This document shows positions 40,888-48,679 of a stretch of DNA of 64,000 nt, in pieces. Each line of letters begins with the position of its first letter. Positions within the stretch are counted from its first letter, which is position 1. The notes under the pieces were generated by a model. That model made no database searches and was not told where the DNA came from. It saw only the letters and a program-made list of their open reading frames with translations. Source of the DNA: an uncultured Chromatiaceae bacterium (GTDB lineage: Bacteria; Pseudomonadota; Gammaproteobacteria; Enterobacterales; Alteromonadaceae). The stretch lies in NCBI GenBank assembly GCA_937978655.1, contig CALJUX010000017.1, positions 1-64,000 on the forward strand, given 5' to 3'. The position numbers and the translations under genes were made by a program.

Positions 40888-41366
40888 ATCCACGTCGTAA
40901 ACAGCGGCTGATTGCGGTCAGCGGCATTCTGGTGTTATTAAGCGGTGGCGTTGGCGCCATGTTGTATGCGCTCAATGAAAACGTTGATTTGTTTTATACG
41001 CCGTCCCAATTGATTGATGGTCTTGGCGAAGACAAGAAAAAGCCGGTGGTGGGGCAGCGCCTGCGCATCGGTGGCATGGTGGTCAAAGGCTCAGTGCGCC
41101 GCGACGAACACAGCCTCAAAGTCAGCTTCGACCTGGTCGACACCGGGCCTATTGTGACTGTGCATTACGATGGCATTTTGCCGGACTTATTCCGCGAGGG
41201 GCAGGGCATAGTGGCACAAGGCACCTTGCTGGATGCCACCAACATTCAGGCCACTGAAGTGCTGGCCAAACATGACGAAAACTATATGCCGCCCGAAGTT
41301 GCAGAGGCCGTCAAAGGCATCAAACACGTGGCACCGAAACAAACTTACCCGGCAGGTACGCCCTGA
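40884..41366 (+). CDS. ccmE: periplasmic heme chaperone CcmE
   Basis: A membrane-anchored OB-fold protein of 160 residues that binds heme covalently through His130 in LAKHDENYMPPE, with Tyr134 as ligand (same numbering as E. coli). One N-terminal helix (residues 9-30) anchors it. The stop overlaps the ccmF start (TGATG). Confidence 0.97.
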   Translation: MNPRRKQRLIAVSGILVLLSGGVGAMLYALNENVDLFYTPSQLIDGLGEDKKKPVVGQRLRIGGMVVKGSVRRDEHSLKVSFDLVDTGPIVTVHYDGILPDLFREGQGIVAQGTLLDATNIQATEVLAKHDENYMPPEVAEAVKGIKHVAPKQTYPAGTP

Positions 41367-43336
41367 TGATTGCAGAAGTCGGACACCTCGCGCTTTGTTT
41401 TGCCCTGGCCTTATCGCTTATTTTGGCCCTGTTTCCGCTCTATGGCAGTTATAAAGGTGCTGCCGGCCCGGTGTTATTAGCCCGCCCGACGGCCATTTTG
41501 TTGTTTCTGCTGACCGCAGTGTCGTTCGCCGCACTCTGTTATGCCTTTTGGATCAACGACTTCACCGTGGCTTATGTCGCCAATAACTCCAACAGCATGT
41601 TGCCCTGGTATTACCGCTTAACGGCGGTTTGGGGCTCACATGAAGGCTCGATGTTGTTATGGGTGTTGATGTTGTCCGGCTGGACTGCTGCTGTCGCGTT
41701 GTTGTCTAACAGCCTGCCGTTGATTTTGCAGGGCCGGATCTTAGGTGTGTTGGGTACCGTCAATCTGGGGTTTTATGCCTTTGTGCTGTTGATGTCGAAC
41801 CCTTTCGAGCGCACCTTGCCATTTTTCCCGGTCGATGGTCGTGACCTCAATCCGCTGTTGCAGGATTTTGGCATGATCATCCATCCGCCGCTGTTATATA
41901 TGGGCTACGTCGGCTTTGCTGTGTCTTTTGCTTTTGCTATCGCAGCATTGCTTGGCGGGCGCTTTGACGCCAACTGGGCGCGCTGGGCCAGGCCCTGGAC
42001 TTTAGCTGCCTGGTTGTTTTTAACGCTTGGCATCATGCTTGGCAGCTGGTGGGCTTATAACGAATTAGGCTGGGGCGGCTGGTGGTTCTGGGACCCGGTA
42101 GAAAATGCCTCCCTGATGCCTTGGTTAGTCGGCACGGCGTTAATCCACTCACTGGCGGTCACCGAAAAACGCGGCACTTTTAAATCCTGGACTGTGCTTT
42201 TAGCCATTGCGGCGTTTTCACTAAGCCTGCTCGGCGCATTTTTAGTGCGCTCCGGTGTGTTAGTGTCAGTGCATGCTTTTGCCACAGATCCAAGCCGCGG
42301 TTTGTTCCTGCTGGCGTTTTTGCTGGTGGTCGTTGGCGGTTCTTTGCTGCTGTATGGCCTGCGCATGCATGCGGTGCGCTCGCAGGCGCGTTATCAGCTG
42401 TTTTCACGTGAAGTGTTGTTGTGGGGCAATAACATTTTCCTGCTGACCGCCACGCTGGTGGTGTTTCTCGGCACTTTATATCCGCTGTTTCACAAAGAGC
42501 TGGGGCTGGGTTCTATCTCGATTGGCGAGCCGTTTTTTAACTCGATTTTCCAGTATCTGGCGGTCCCTTTTGCGTTGCTATTGGGCCTCGCGCCTTGGGT
42601 GCGTTGGAAACAACAGCAATGGCAACCACTGTTAAAGCCGCTGGGTTTGTGGTTGGTCGGCGCTTTAGTGCTGGCGGTGGGTGTGCTTAGCATGTACCAG
42701 AGCCCGGCCGCCAATCTGGCGCTGCTTGGCCTGTTATTGGGTGCCTGGGTGACGATGGCGACTATTGGCGAAATTCAGCAAAAAGCCGCCCAGCTTGGTG
42801 GTGTGCCCGGTTTGTTTAAACTGCAGGCCAGCCACTGGGGCATGGTGCTTGGGCATTTAGGTTTTGCCATGTTGGTGGTCGGTATTGCGATGACCAAAAC
42901 CTTCAGCGTCGAAAAAGACGTGCGAATGAAAATTGGCGACAGCGTCGAACTCAACGGCTACACCTTTTTGCTCAGTGAAGTTTATGCGTTAAACGGCCCG
43001 AATTACGGCGGCCAGGCGGCAGAGCTGGAAGTCTTCCAGCACGGTGAAAAAGTCACTCACCTGCATGCCGAGAAACGTTTTTATCCGGTGACACGTGCGG
43101 TGATGACCGAAGCGGCCGTGCACGCGCGCTTAAGCCGCGATTTGTATGTGGCACTTGGTGAAGAATTATCCGGCCCATCCTGGGCGCTGCGGGTTTATGT
43201 CAAACCTTATGTGCGCTGGATTTGGCTTGGTGCGATTTTAATGGCGTTGGGTGGTTTGGTGTCGCTGTCGGATAAACGCTACCGGCGTAAAGCCAGCGGC
43301 GTGAACGCAGAAACAGGAGCGCAAGCCCATGCGTAA
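41366..43336 (+). CDS. ccmF: heme lyase subunit CcmF
   Basis: A large membrane protein of 656 residues with some 14 helices, which attaches heme to apocytochrome c. The WWD motif WAYNELGWGGWWFWDPVENA is intact, and conserved His residues flank it (GSHEGSMLLW, HPPLLYMG). The C-terminal soluble part precedes a last helix. It overlaps ccmG by 8 bp. Confidence 0.98.
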   Translation: MIAEVGHLALCFALALSLILALFPLYGSYKGAAGPVLLARPTAILLFLLTAVSFAALCYAFWINDFTVAYVANNSNSMLPWYYRLTAVWGSHEGSMLLWVLMLSGWTAAVALLSNSLPLILQGRILGVLGTVNLGFYAFVLLMSNPFERTLPFFPVDGRDLNPLLQDFGMIIHPPLLYMGYVGFAVSFAFAIAALLGGRFDANWARWARPWTLAAWLFLTLGIMLGSWWAYNELGWGGWWFWDPVENASLMPWLVGTALIHSLAVTEKRGTFKSWTVLLAIAAFSLSLLGAFLVRSGVLVSVHAFATDPSRGLFLLAFLLVVVGGSLLLYGLRMHAVRSQARYQLFSREVLLWGNNIFLLTATLVVFLGTLYPLFHKELGLGSISIGEPFFNSIFQYLAVPFALLLGLAPWVRWKQQQWQPLLKPLGLWLVGALVLAVGVLSMYQSPAANLALLGLLLGAWVTMATIGEIQQKAAQLGGVPGLFKLQASHWGMVLGHLGFAMLVVGIAMTKTFSVEKDVRMKIGDSVELNGYTFLLSEVYALNGPNYGGQAAELEVFQHGEKVTHLHAEKRFYPVTRAVMTEAAVHARLSRDLYVALGEELSGPSWALRVYVKPYVRWIWLGAILMALGGLVSLSDKRYRRKASGVNAETGAQAHA

Positions 43337-43913
43337 AGCGTTGTTTTATGTGCCTTTGGCTGCTTTTCTGGCGCTGTCGTTGTTTTTACTGAGCGGCTTG
43401 TTTTCTGACCCGCGCGATCATGGCTCAGCGCTGATTGAAAAGCCGCTGCCGGCCTTTAGTTTGCCGGACCTGCAGCAACCGGCGCGGTTAGTGACTGCTG
43501 CTGATTTAAAAGGCGAAGTGACGCTGCTGAATGTTTGGGGTTTGTGGTGTCCAACCTGTAATGCTGAGCTTGGTTTTTTAACCGAGTTACGCCAGCAAGG
43601 CGTACGTATTGTCGGGCTTTATTATGTACAGCCAGTCGACGCCAGTTTTGGCGATACTTTTGATATCAACCAATTACGTCTGGACGTGCAGGACAAACTG
43701 ACCGAGCAGGGCGACCCGTATTTAATGAATATCGTCGATGAAAAACGCTCGCTGATTTTTGATTTAGGCGTCACCGGCGCCCCTGAAACCTTTTTAATTG
43801 ACCGTAACGGCGTGATCCGCCATCACCATGTCGGCGATATTAACCCACAGAACTGGCCAAAAATTCAGCAGCTGTATCAGCAATTACAACAAGGAGGCAG
43901 CGATGCGCCTTAA
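43329..43913 (+). CDS. ccmG: thiol:disulfide interchange protein CcmG/DsbE
   Basis: A membrane-tethered thioredoxin of 194 residues with active site WCPTC (Cys74, Cys77) and the cis-Pro region GAPETFLID. It reduces apocytochrome c CXXCH cysteines. An N-terminal signal anchor spans about residues 5-23. It overlaps ccmH by 11 bp. Confidence 0.97.
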   Translation: MRKALFYVPLAAFLALSLFLLSGLFSDPRDHGSALIEKPLPAFSLPDLQQPARLVTAADLKGEVTLLNVWGLWCPTCNAELGFLTELRQQGVRIVGLYYVQPVDASFGDTFDINQLRLDVQDKLTEQGDPYLMNIVDEKRSLIFDLGVTGAPETFLIDRNGVIRHHHVGDINPQNWPKIQQLYQQLQQGGSDAP

Positions 43914-44400
43914 GATGTTGTGCCTGCCGGCGCTGCTGCTGATGCTGCAGGCTGGCGCCACCGAAGACTTGCTGCAATTTGAATCCGCTGAACAACAGCA
44001 GTTGTATCGCCAGCTGACGGCTGAGCTGCGTTGCCCAAAATGTCAGAACCAGAATATCGCTGATTCCAATGCAGTAGTGGCCGTGGATATGCGCAATAAA
44101 ACGCTGGAGCTGGTGCGTCAGGGTCAAAACCACGACCAGGTCATCGACTACATGAAACAGCGCTACGGCGATTTTGTGCATTATCAGCCGCCGTTTCAGC
44201 TCAGTACGGTCTGGCTGTGGTTATTGCCGCTGTTGGCGGTGTTGACGTTAGGTTTTACGGTATTTCGTCGCAGCAAGGCCAGCCAGACCACCGCTGTGGA
44301 TGATCGCGCTGAGCCGGAAGATCTCAGTGACGTCGCTGCGCAGTTGCAGGCGATGATCGACGAAGCCAGCGCAAAAGCGCGACATAAGCCTGAGGAGTAA
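43903..44400 (+). CDS. ccmH: cytochrome c maturation protein CcmH
   Basis: A 165-residue membrane protein with signal peptide, the LRCPKC redox motif (Cys44, Cys47) on the helical-bundle domain, and a transmembrane helix (VWLWLLPLLAVLTLGFTVF). It relays electrons to apocytochrome thiols. ATG 43903 has AAGGAGG upstream; the longer frame from 43828 lies inside ccmG. Unlike E. coli, CcmH and CcmI are separate proteins. Confidence 0.96.
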   Translation: MRLKMLCLPALLLMLQAGATEDLLQFESAEQQQLYRQLTAELRCPKCQNQNIADSNAVVAVDMRNKTLELVRQGQNHDQVIDYMKQRYGDFVHYQPPFQLSTVWLWLLPLLAVLTLGFTVFRRSKASQTTAVDDRAEPEDLSDVAAQLQAMIDEASAKARHKPEE

Positions 44401-44406
44401 CAGCGC

Positions 44407-45612
44407 ATGTTGATGAATTTGGCCATAGTGGCCGCCGTGTTATTGCTGGTGTCGGCGCTGATGTTATGTTGGCCACGCAAGGTGAAAGCCGGGCAACAAC
44501 TGGATCGTAAGAGCCTGTTTGCTGAGAAGCTGGCGTTATTGGGCGATGCCCGTGCGCTTGGTGAATTGTCCGACGCTGATTTTGCCGTTGCGGCGGCAGA
44601 GCTGAAAACGCAGTTTCTGGCGCCATTGCCAGATCACCAGCAACTGCAGGGTCAATCGGTACGCAGCGGTATTTTGGCGTTGGTGTTATTGGTCGTGCTG
44701 AGCGCGGCAATCTATGGCATGACCGGCCAGTATCGTGAGTTGGCGCACTGGCAACAGGCACAGGACAATCTGGCCGGTTTTGGTGAGCGGGCTTTGCTGG
44801 GCAAAGGTGCGCCGCTGTCAGACGATGAACTGCAGCAATTTGCCTTAGCGCTGCGGACTAAACTGGCTAACAGCGGCGATGATGCTGTCGCCTGGTTTGT
44901 GTTAGGCCGGATTTGGTTCAGTCAGGGGCAGCTGCCAGAATCCATCGAAGCCTTTGAAAAAGCCTTAAGCTTGACTCCGGAGCGGGTCAATCTGCTGATC
45001 AGTTACGCGCAGGCGCTGCTGGTGGAAGGCTCAGAAGAGAGCGTGAAAAAAGCGGCGAAAAGTCTCGGCGCTGTGCTTAGCAAAGACGCGGCCAATGTCG
45101 ATGCCTTGTCGATGCTGGCTTTAATCGCGCAGCAACGCGGCGATGTCAAAGAAGCTCAGGCGGCCTGGGAAGTGCTGCTGGCACAACTGCCCAAAGACGA
45201 CCCGCGTTATGCGCAGGTGCAACAGCAACTGGCTGCGCTGACCCCTCAACCGGCGCAATCAGACACAGCGGCGCCTTCTGGGCCGGCGTTTAATGTCACC
45301 CTGACCATTCCGCAAGCCGTGGCGGATGCCAATCCCGGCGCCACTTTGTTTGTGTTTGCCCGCGCTACAGCCGGTATGCCGTTACCGGTGGCGGTACAAA
45401 AACTGCCGGTGCAGGCCGGTACCATGCAAATTCGGCTGGATAACAGCCACAGTATGCAAAGTGGTTGGAACTTATCGGCCGTGCAGGCCATCACAGTCGG
45501 GGCGAGACTGAGCCGCAGTGGTTCAGCGACGCCGGACCCTACTGATCTGCAGATAAAATCGGCTGAACTGACAGTAAAAAATGCTGAACAAAGCGTCGAG
45601 CTGAGTTTTTAA
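44407..45612 (+). CDS. ccmI: cytochrome c biogenesis TPR protein CcmI
   Basis: A 401-residue apocytochrome c chaperone. Two membrane segments (residues about 3-20 and 88-108) flank a cytoplasmic coiled-coil loop, and a periplasmic TPR domain follows (AWFVLGRIWFSQGQLPESIEAFEKAL and similar). The C-terminal ~120 residues form a beta domain (FNVTLTIPQAVADANPGATL) seen in many CcmI. It is the last gene of the ccm operon, followed by a hairpin at 45685. Confidence 0.93.
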   Translation: MLMNLAIVAAVLLLVSALMLCWPRKVKAGQQLDRKSLFAEKLALLGDARALGELSDADFAVAAAELKTQFLAPLPDHQQLQGQSVRSGILALVLLVVLSAAIYGMTGQYRELAHWQQAQDNLAGFGERALLGKGAPLSDDELQQFALALRTKLANSGDDAVAWFVLGRIWFSQGQLPESIEAFEKALSLTPERVNLLISYAQALLVEGSEESVKKAAKSLGAVLSKDAANVDALSMLALIAQQRGDVKEAQAAWEVLLAQLPKDDPRYAQVQQQLAALTPQPAQSDTAAPSGPAFNVTLTIPQAVADANPGATLFVFARATAGMPLPVAVQKLPVQAGTMQIRLDNSHSMQSGWNLSAVQAITVGARLSRSGSATPDPTDLQIKSAELTVKNAEQSVELSF

Positions 45613-45684
45613 CCGGCCTGCGCTTGGCAAATATGCGGTAAAAAGCGCAGAAAAAATCGCGCAGACAGTGATCCGCGATGATGT

Positions 45685-45710
45685 GGCGCGGTATAATCCC
45701 GCGCCTTTTT
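45685..45710 (+). terminator. terminator-like hairpin with TATAAT in its loop
   Basis: GGCGCGG (45685-45691) and CCGCGCC (45699-45705) flank the loop TATAATC, followed by five T residues. It can terminate the ccm transcript. The loop carries a perfect -10 hexamer (45692-45697) positioned to start an mlaA transcript about 30 nt before its ATG. The -35 is poor (TGATCC). Confidence 0.7.
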
Positions 45711-45734
45711 AACTTTATTGCAACAGGACGCAGA

Positions 45735-46475
45735 ATGTATCTGAGTAAAGCCACAGCACTGCTGCTGACACTGTTACTGGCCGGTTGTGCCAGTAAACCA
45801 GAGACGCAGACAGCGGCACAACAAGACCCGCGGGACCCGCTGGAGTCGGTAAACCGCAAAACCTGGACCCTGAACTACGAATATCTCGATCCCTATATGT
45901 TGCGCCCGGCGACCGTTGGTTATATGGCAGTGACGCCAAAACCAGTGCGAACTGGTCTTGCCAATATGGTGCAAAACCTCGACGAACCCGCCAGCTTTAT
46001 CAATGCCGTGCTGCAGGGCAAACCAAAAAGTTCAGCCATTTCGGCGGGGCGTTTTCTGGTGAACAGCACGGTCGGCGTGCTGGGCTTTTTTGACGTGGCG
46101 TCGCATTTTGACCTGCCGCTGCAAAACGAAGATTTCAGTCAGACGCTGGGCGTCTGGGGCGTCGGCCACGGTCCTTATCTGATGGTGCCTGGCATGGGTC
46201 CAACCACAGTGCGGGATGCCACCGGCCGGGTGGCGGATAACCTGTATTTCCCGCTGGCGCTGTTGAATACGCCGTTATCGATCGGGCGTTTTGTCATCAG
46301 CGCACTGGATGGCCGCGAGCAGTTAATGGCGCAGGAAAAATTGCTGAACGACTCGCTTGACCCGTATTTATTTGTCCGCGATGCCTACTTCCAGCGCCAG
46401 GACTACAAACAATATGACGGCAATCCGCCACAGGCGGAAGTCGATGAAGAAGCCTTAGAGCAATTCATCGAATAG
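45735..46475 (+). CDS. mlaA: outer-membrane lipid asymmetry lipoprotein MlaA
   Basis: A 246-residue lipoprotein (lipobox LAGC, Cys18) of the VacJ/MlaA family that removes misplaced phospholipids from the outer leaflet with OmpC and passes them to MlaC. Typical sequence: DPLESVNRKTWTLNY, RFLVNSTVGVLGFFDVA, EDFSQTLGVWGVGHGPYL. ATG 45735 follows CAGGA. The other mla genes are not in the window. Confidence 0.95.
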   Translation: MYLSKATALLLTLLLAGCASKPETQTAAQQDPRDPLESVNRKTWTLNYEYLDPYMLRPATVGYMAVTPKPVRTGLANMVQNLDEPASFINAVLQGKPKSSAISAGRFLVNSTVGVLGFFDVASHFDLPLQNEDFSQTLGVWGVGHGPYLMVPGMGPTTVRDATGRVADNLYFPLALLNTPLSIGRFVISALDGREQLMAQEKLLNDSLDPYLFVRDAYFQRQDYKQYDGNPPQAEVDEEALEQFIE

Positions 46476-46490
46476 CATTTTGCCGCTAAC

Positions 46491-46519
46491 GCCGGGCTGA
46501 CCAGTGCAGTCCGGCTTTT
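46491..46519 (+). terminator. terminator after mlaA
   Basis: GCCGGGCTG (46491-46499) pairs with CAGTCCGGC (46507-46515, one G-T pair) around a 7-nt loop, then TTTT and CATTT. Confidence 0.8.
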
Positions 46520-46602
46520 CATTTCAGCACAGCTGCGGTATAAACGGCTGGCAAAAATCAGAAACACCCGCGTTTTATAACTATTAGAAACAGGATACCA
46601 CG

Positions 46603-46674
46603 ATGACTCTAACCCCTGTGACTCAGCCACAGCCGGCGCTGCTGTGCTGTAAAACCAACCGGAGCTGCCGATGA
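46603..46674 (+). CDS. possible 23-codon upstream ORF overlapping the POT start
   Basis: This ORF has its own SD (AGGA, spacing 7) and an ATG at 46603. It encodes 23 residues with two Cys-containing patches (LLCCK, RSCR). Its TGA overlaps the ATG of the transporter gene as ATGA. The geometry suggests a coupled leader peptide, but there is no evidence of translation. Confidence 0.4.
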   Translation: MTLTPVTQPQPALLCCKTNRSCR

Positions 46675-48167
46675 ATAACGTAGCAGCTAAACAATTTGAT
46701 ACGCTGTGGGGCCACCCTAAACCGCTGTGGATGTTATTCATGGCTGAGTTCTGGGAACGTTTTGCGTTTTATGGCATTCGCTGGGCATTAACACTGTATA
46801 TCGTCGCCCAGTTTTATGAAGGCAATGCCGCCGGCGAAGCCGACGCCAGCCGTTATTACGGTGCTTACCTGGCGCTGGTGTATGCAACTGCCATTTTCGG
46901 TGGTTATGTCGCTGACCGGGTGATTGGTTATCAGCGCTCGATCTTACTCGGCGCTGTGGTGATGTCGATTGGTCTGTTTATGATCATGATCCCAAGCCTT
47001 GAGCTGTTTCTGCTCGGCCTCGCGGTGATTGTGGTCGGTAACGGTCTGTTTAAGCCGAATATTTCGTCACTGGTCGGTAAGCTTTACGAGCAGGGCGATG
47101 ACCGCCGCGACCGCGGTTTCACCATATTTTACATGGGCATTAACCTCGGCGGTATGTTGTCACCGTTAATCACCGGCTGGTTAGCCAGTGAAATTTTTGG
47201 CACGCCACAGCACCAGAACTATAAAGCGGTGTTTGGCGCTGCTGGTGTGGGTATGTTGTTAAGCACTATCTGGTTTTACATTGGCCGTGCCCAGTTAAAA
47301 GGCATTGGTGTGGTGCCGGAAGATAAACCAGCCGGCAAAATGCTGGCCTTTGTTGTTGCCGGTATTGTCGTGGCAATCCCTATCGTTTATTTCCTGATGG
47401 CCGGTATGGGCGCGCAAACTTTAGCCTGGGTACTCGGCGTGCTGTTTATTATCGTCGCGCTGATGCTGCTGATTGAAGGCAAACAAAACGGTACTGTGCA
47501 GATGCATCGCGTTTGTGCCTTGTTGCTGTTGTTTGGTTTTAACGTGACCTTCTGGATGTTCTTTGAACAGGCCGGTAGTTCATTTACTTTCCTCGCGCAG
47601 AATCTGGTGAATCGCGATGTATTCGGCGATGCCAGCTTTATTTTCCCGACCGGCTGGTTCCAGTCGGTGAACTCGCTGGCGATTATTGTGTTTGCACCTA
47701 TCGTTAGTGCGGTCTGGTACTTCACCAGTAAACGGAAGATGGAGCCGACTATCCCATTTAAGTTCGGCTTAGGTTTACTTGGCAACGCCTTAGGCTTTTT
47801 AGTGCTGATGTACGCCTTGACACAACTGGTGGACGGCAACGGCCTGATCCCATTGTGGCCACTGGTACTGTGTTATGTGCTGCAGTCCATTGGCGAGTTG
47901 TGTTTATCGCCGATTGGTCTGTCGATGGTCACCAAGCTGGCGCCGGTACGTTATGTTGGTCTGGCGATGGGCGCCTGGTTCTTGTCGGTAGCAACCGGTA
48001 ATAACCTGTCAGGTTTATTGGCCGGTGAAATTTCCGGTGAAACCGGTATGACGGTGCAATCGGCGTTAGCGGGCTTTAGCTTCAGCTTCTATCTGCTGTT
48101 AGGCGCCGGTATCGTGCTGCTGGTGATTTCGCCGCTGATTAACAAACTGATGCACGGCGTGAAATAA
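46671..48167 (+). CDS. POT-family proton-dependent oligopeptide transporter
   Basis: A peptide:H+ symporter of 498 residues with 12-14 helices. The proton-coupling ExxERF motif is present (EFWERFAFYG, residues 24-33), as is the PTR2 signature region (GFTIFYMGINLGGMLSPLI). It imports di- and tripeptides, which fits with the many exported peptidases encoded nearby. GGAG lies upstream of the ATG, and a short upstream ORF overlaps it. Confidence 0.94.
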   Translation: MNNVAAKQFDTLWGHPKPLWMLFMAEFWERFAFYGIRWALTLYIVAQFYEGNAAGEADASRYYGAYLALVYATAIFGGYVADRVIGYQRSILLGAVVMSIGLFMIMIPSLELFLLGLAVIVVGNGLFKPNISSLVGKLYEQGDDRRDRGFTIFYMGINLGGMLSPLITGWLASEIFGTPQHQNYKAVFGAAGVGMLLSTIWFYIGRAQLKGIGVVPEDKPAGKMLAFVVAGIVVAIPIVYFLMAGMGAQTLAWVLGVLFIIVALMLLIEGKQNGTVQMHRVCALLLLFGFNVTFWMFFEQAGSSFTFLAQNLVNRDVFGDASFIFPTGWFQSVNSLAIIVFAPIVSAVWYFTSKRKMEPTIPFKFGLGLLGNALGFLVLMYALTQLVDGNGLIPLWPLVLCYVLQSIGELCLSPIGLSMVTKLAPVRYVGLAMGAWFLSVATGNNLSGLLAGEISGETGMTVQSALAGFSFSFYLLLGAGIVLLVISPLINKLMHGVK

Positions 48168-48194
48168 CGCTGTTACATTGATGGTAAAAGACAT

Positions 48195-48222
48195 AAAAAA
48201 AGCGCCGGTTGGCGCTTTTTTT
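48195..48222. terminator. bidirectional terminator
   Basis: AAAAAAAGCGCC (48195-48206), loop GGTT, GGCGCTTTTTTT (48211-48222), between the convergent transporter and small membrane protein genes. Confidence 0.93.
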
Positions 48223-48241
48223 GTACCGGTATTCGGCGTTT

Positions 48242-48538
48242 TTACAACTGTAACTGCCGCCGCGCCTGTGCCAATAAAGGCCGCACTAAAGCAAAAGTCA
48301 GGGGCCTGGTCAGCAGCGGGTAAATCAGCACCAGCGCCAAGGCAAAACCAAGGCCTTGCCAGATGCTGTCAGCGCGGGCTAACAGCATAAAAGGTGGGAT
48401 CAACACACAGAGCTTCCAGACGTTCAGAATCAGTTTTTGTGGTGTCGGCAGCTGATCAGCGGCACGACGTAAAACCGCCATCCGGTCGCGGAAGTTCAGT
48501 TGCTGCAGTTCAGGTAAAGCACGACTGTTCCAGAACAT
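48242..48538 (-). CDS. small two-helix membrane protein, possibly DUF6170-like
   Basis: A 98-residue protein starting MFWNSRALPELQQLNFRDRM. A helical N-terminal region is followed by two membrane segments (LCVLIPPFMLLA and IWQGLGFALALVLIYPLL) and a basic tail. It resembles uncharacterised small proteins of Shewanella/Alteromonas relatives; the family name is given with low certainty and the function is unknown. ATG 48538 has AAGG upstream; an earlier in-frame ATG at 48559 is possible. Confidence 0.65.
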   Translation of the reverse strand: MFWNSRALPELQQLNFRDRMAVLRRAADQLPTPQKLILNVWKLCVLIPPFMLLARADSIWQGLGFALALVLIYPLLTRPLTFALVRPLLAQARRQLQL

Positions 48539-48632
48539 AACATACCTTTTTTCAATCAATTTACCGGCTATACGCTGAAACGGCCGCGACAGATTGGCCA
48601 GAATCAGGCTGGCCGGAAACGGCCTGGTTATG

Positions 48633-48660
48633 AAACAACAAAGGCCGGTATGCCGGCCTT
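48633..48660 (-). terminator. terminator of proS
   Basis: The minus strand reads AAGGCCGG, loop CATA, CCGGCCTT, then TGTTGTTT. It lies 20 bp after the proS stop. Confidence 0.85.
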
Positions 48661-48679
48661 GGTATTCTGCAGCGGCAGA

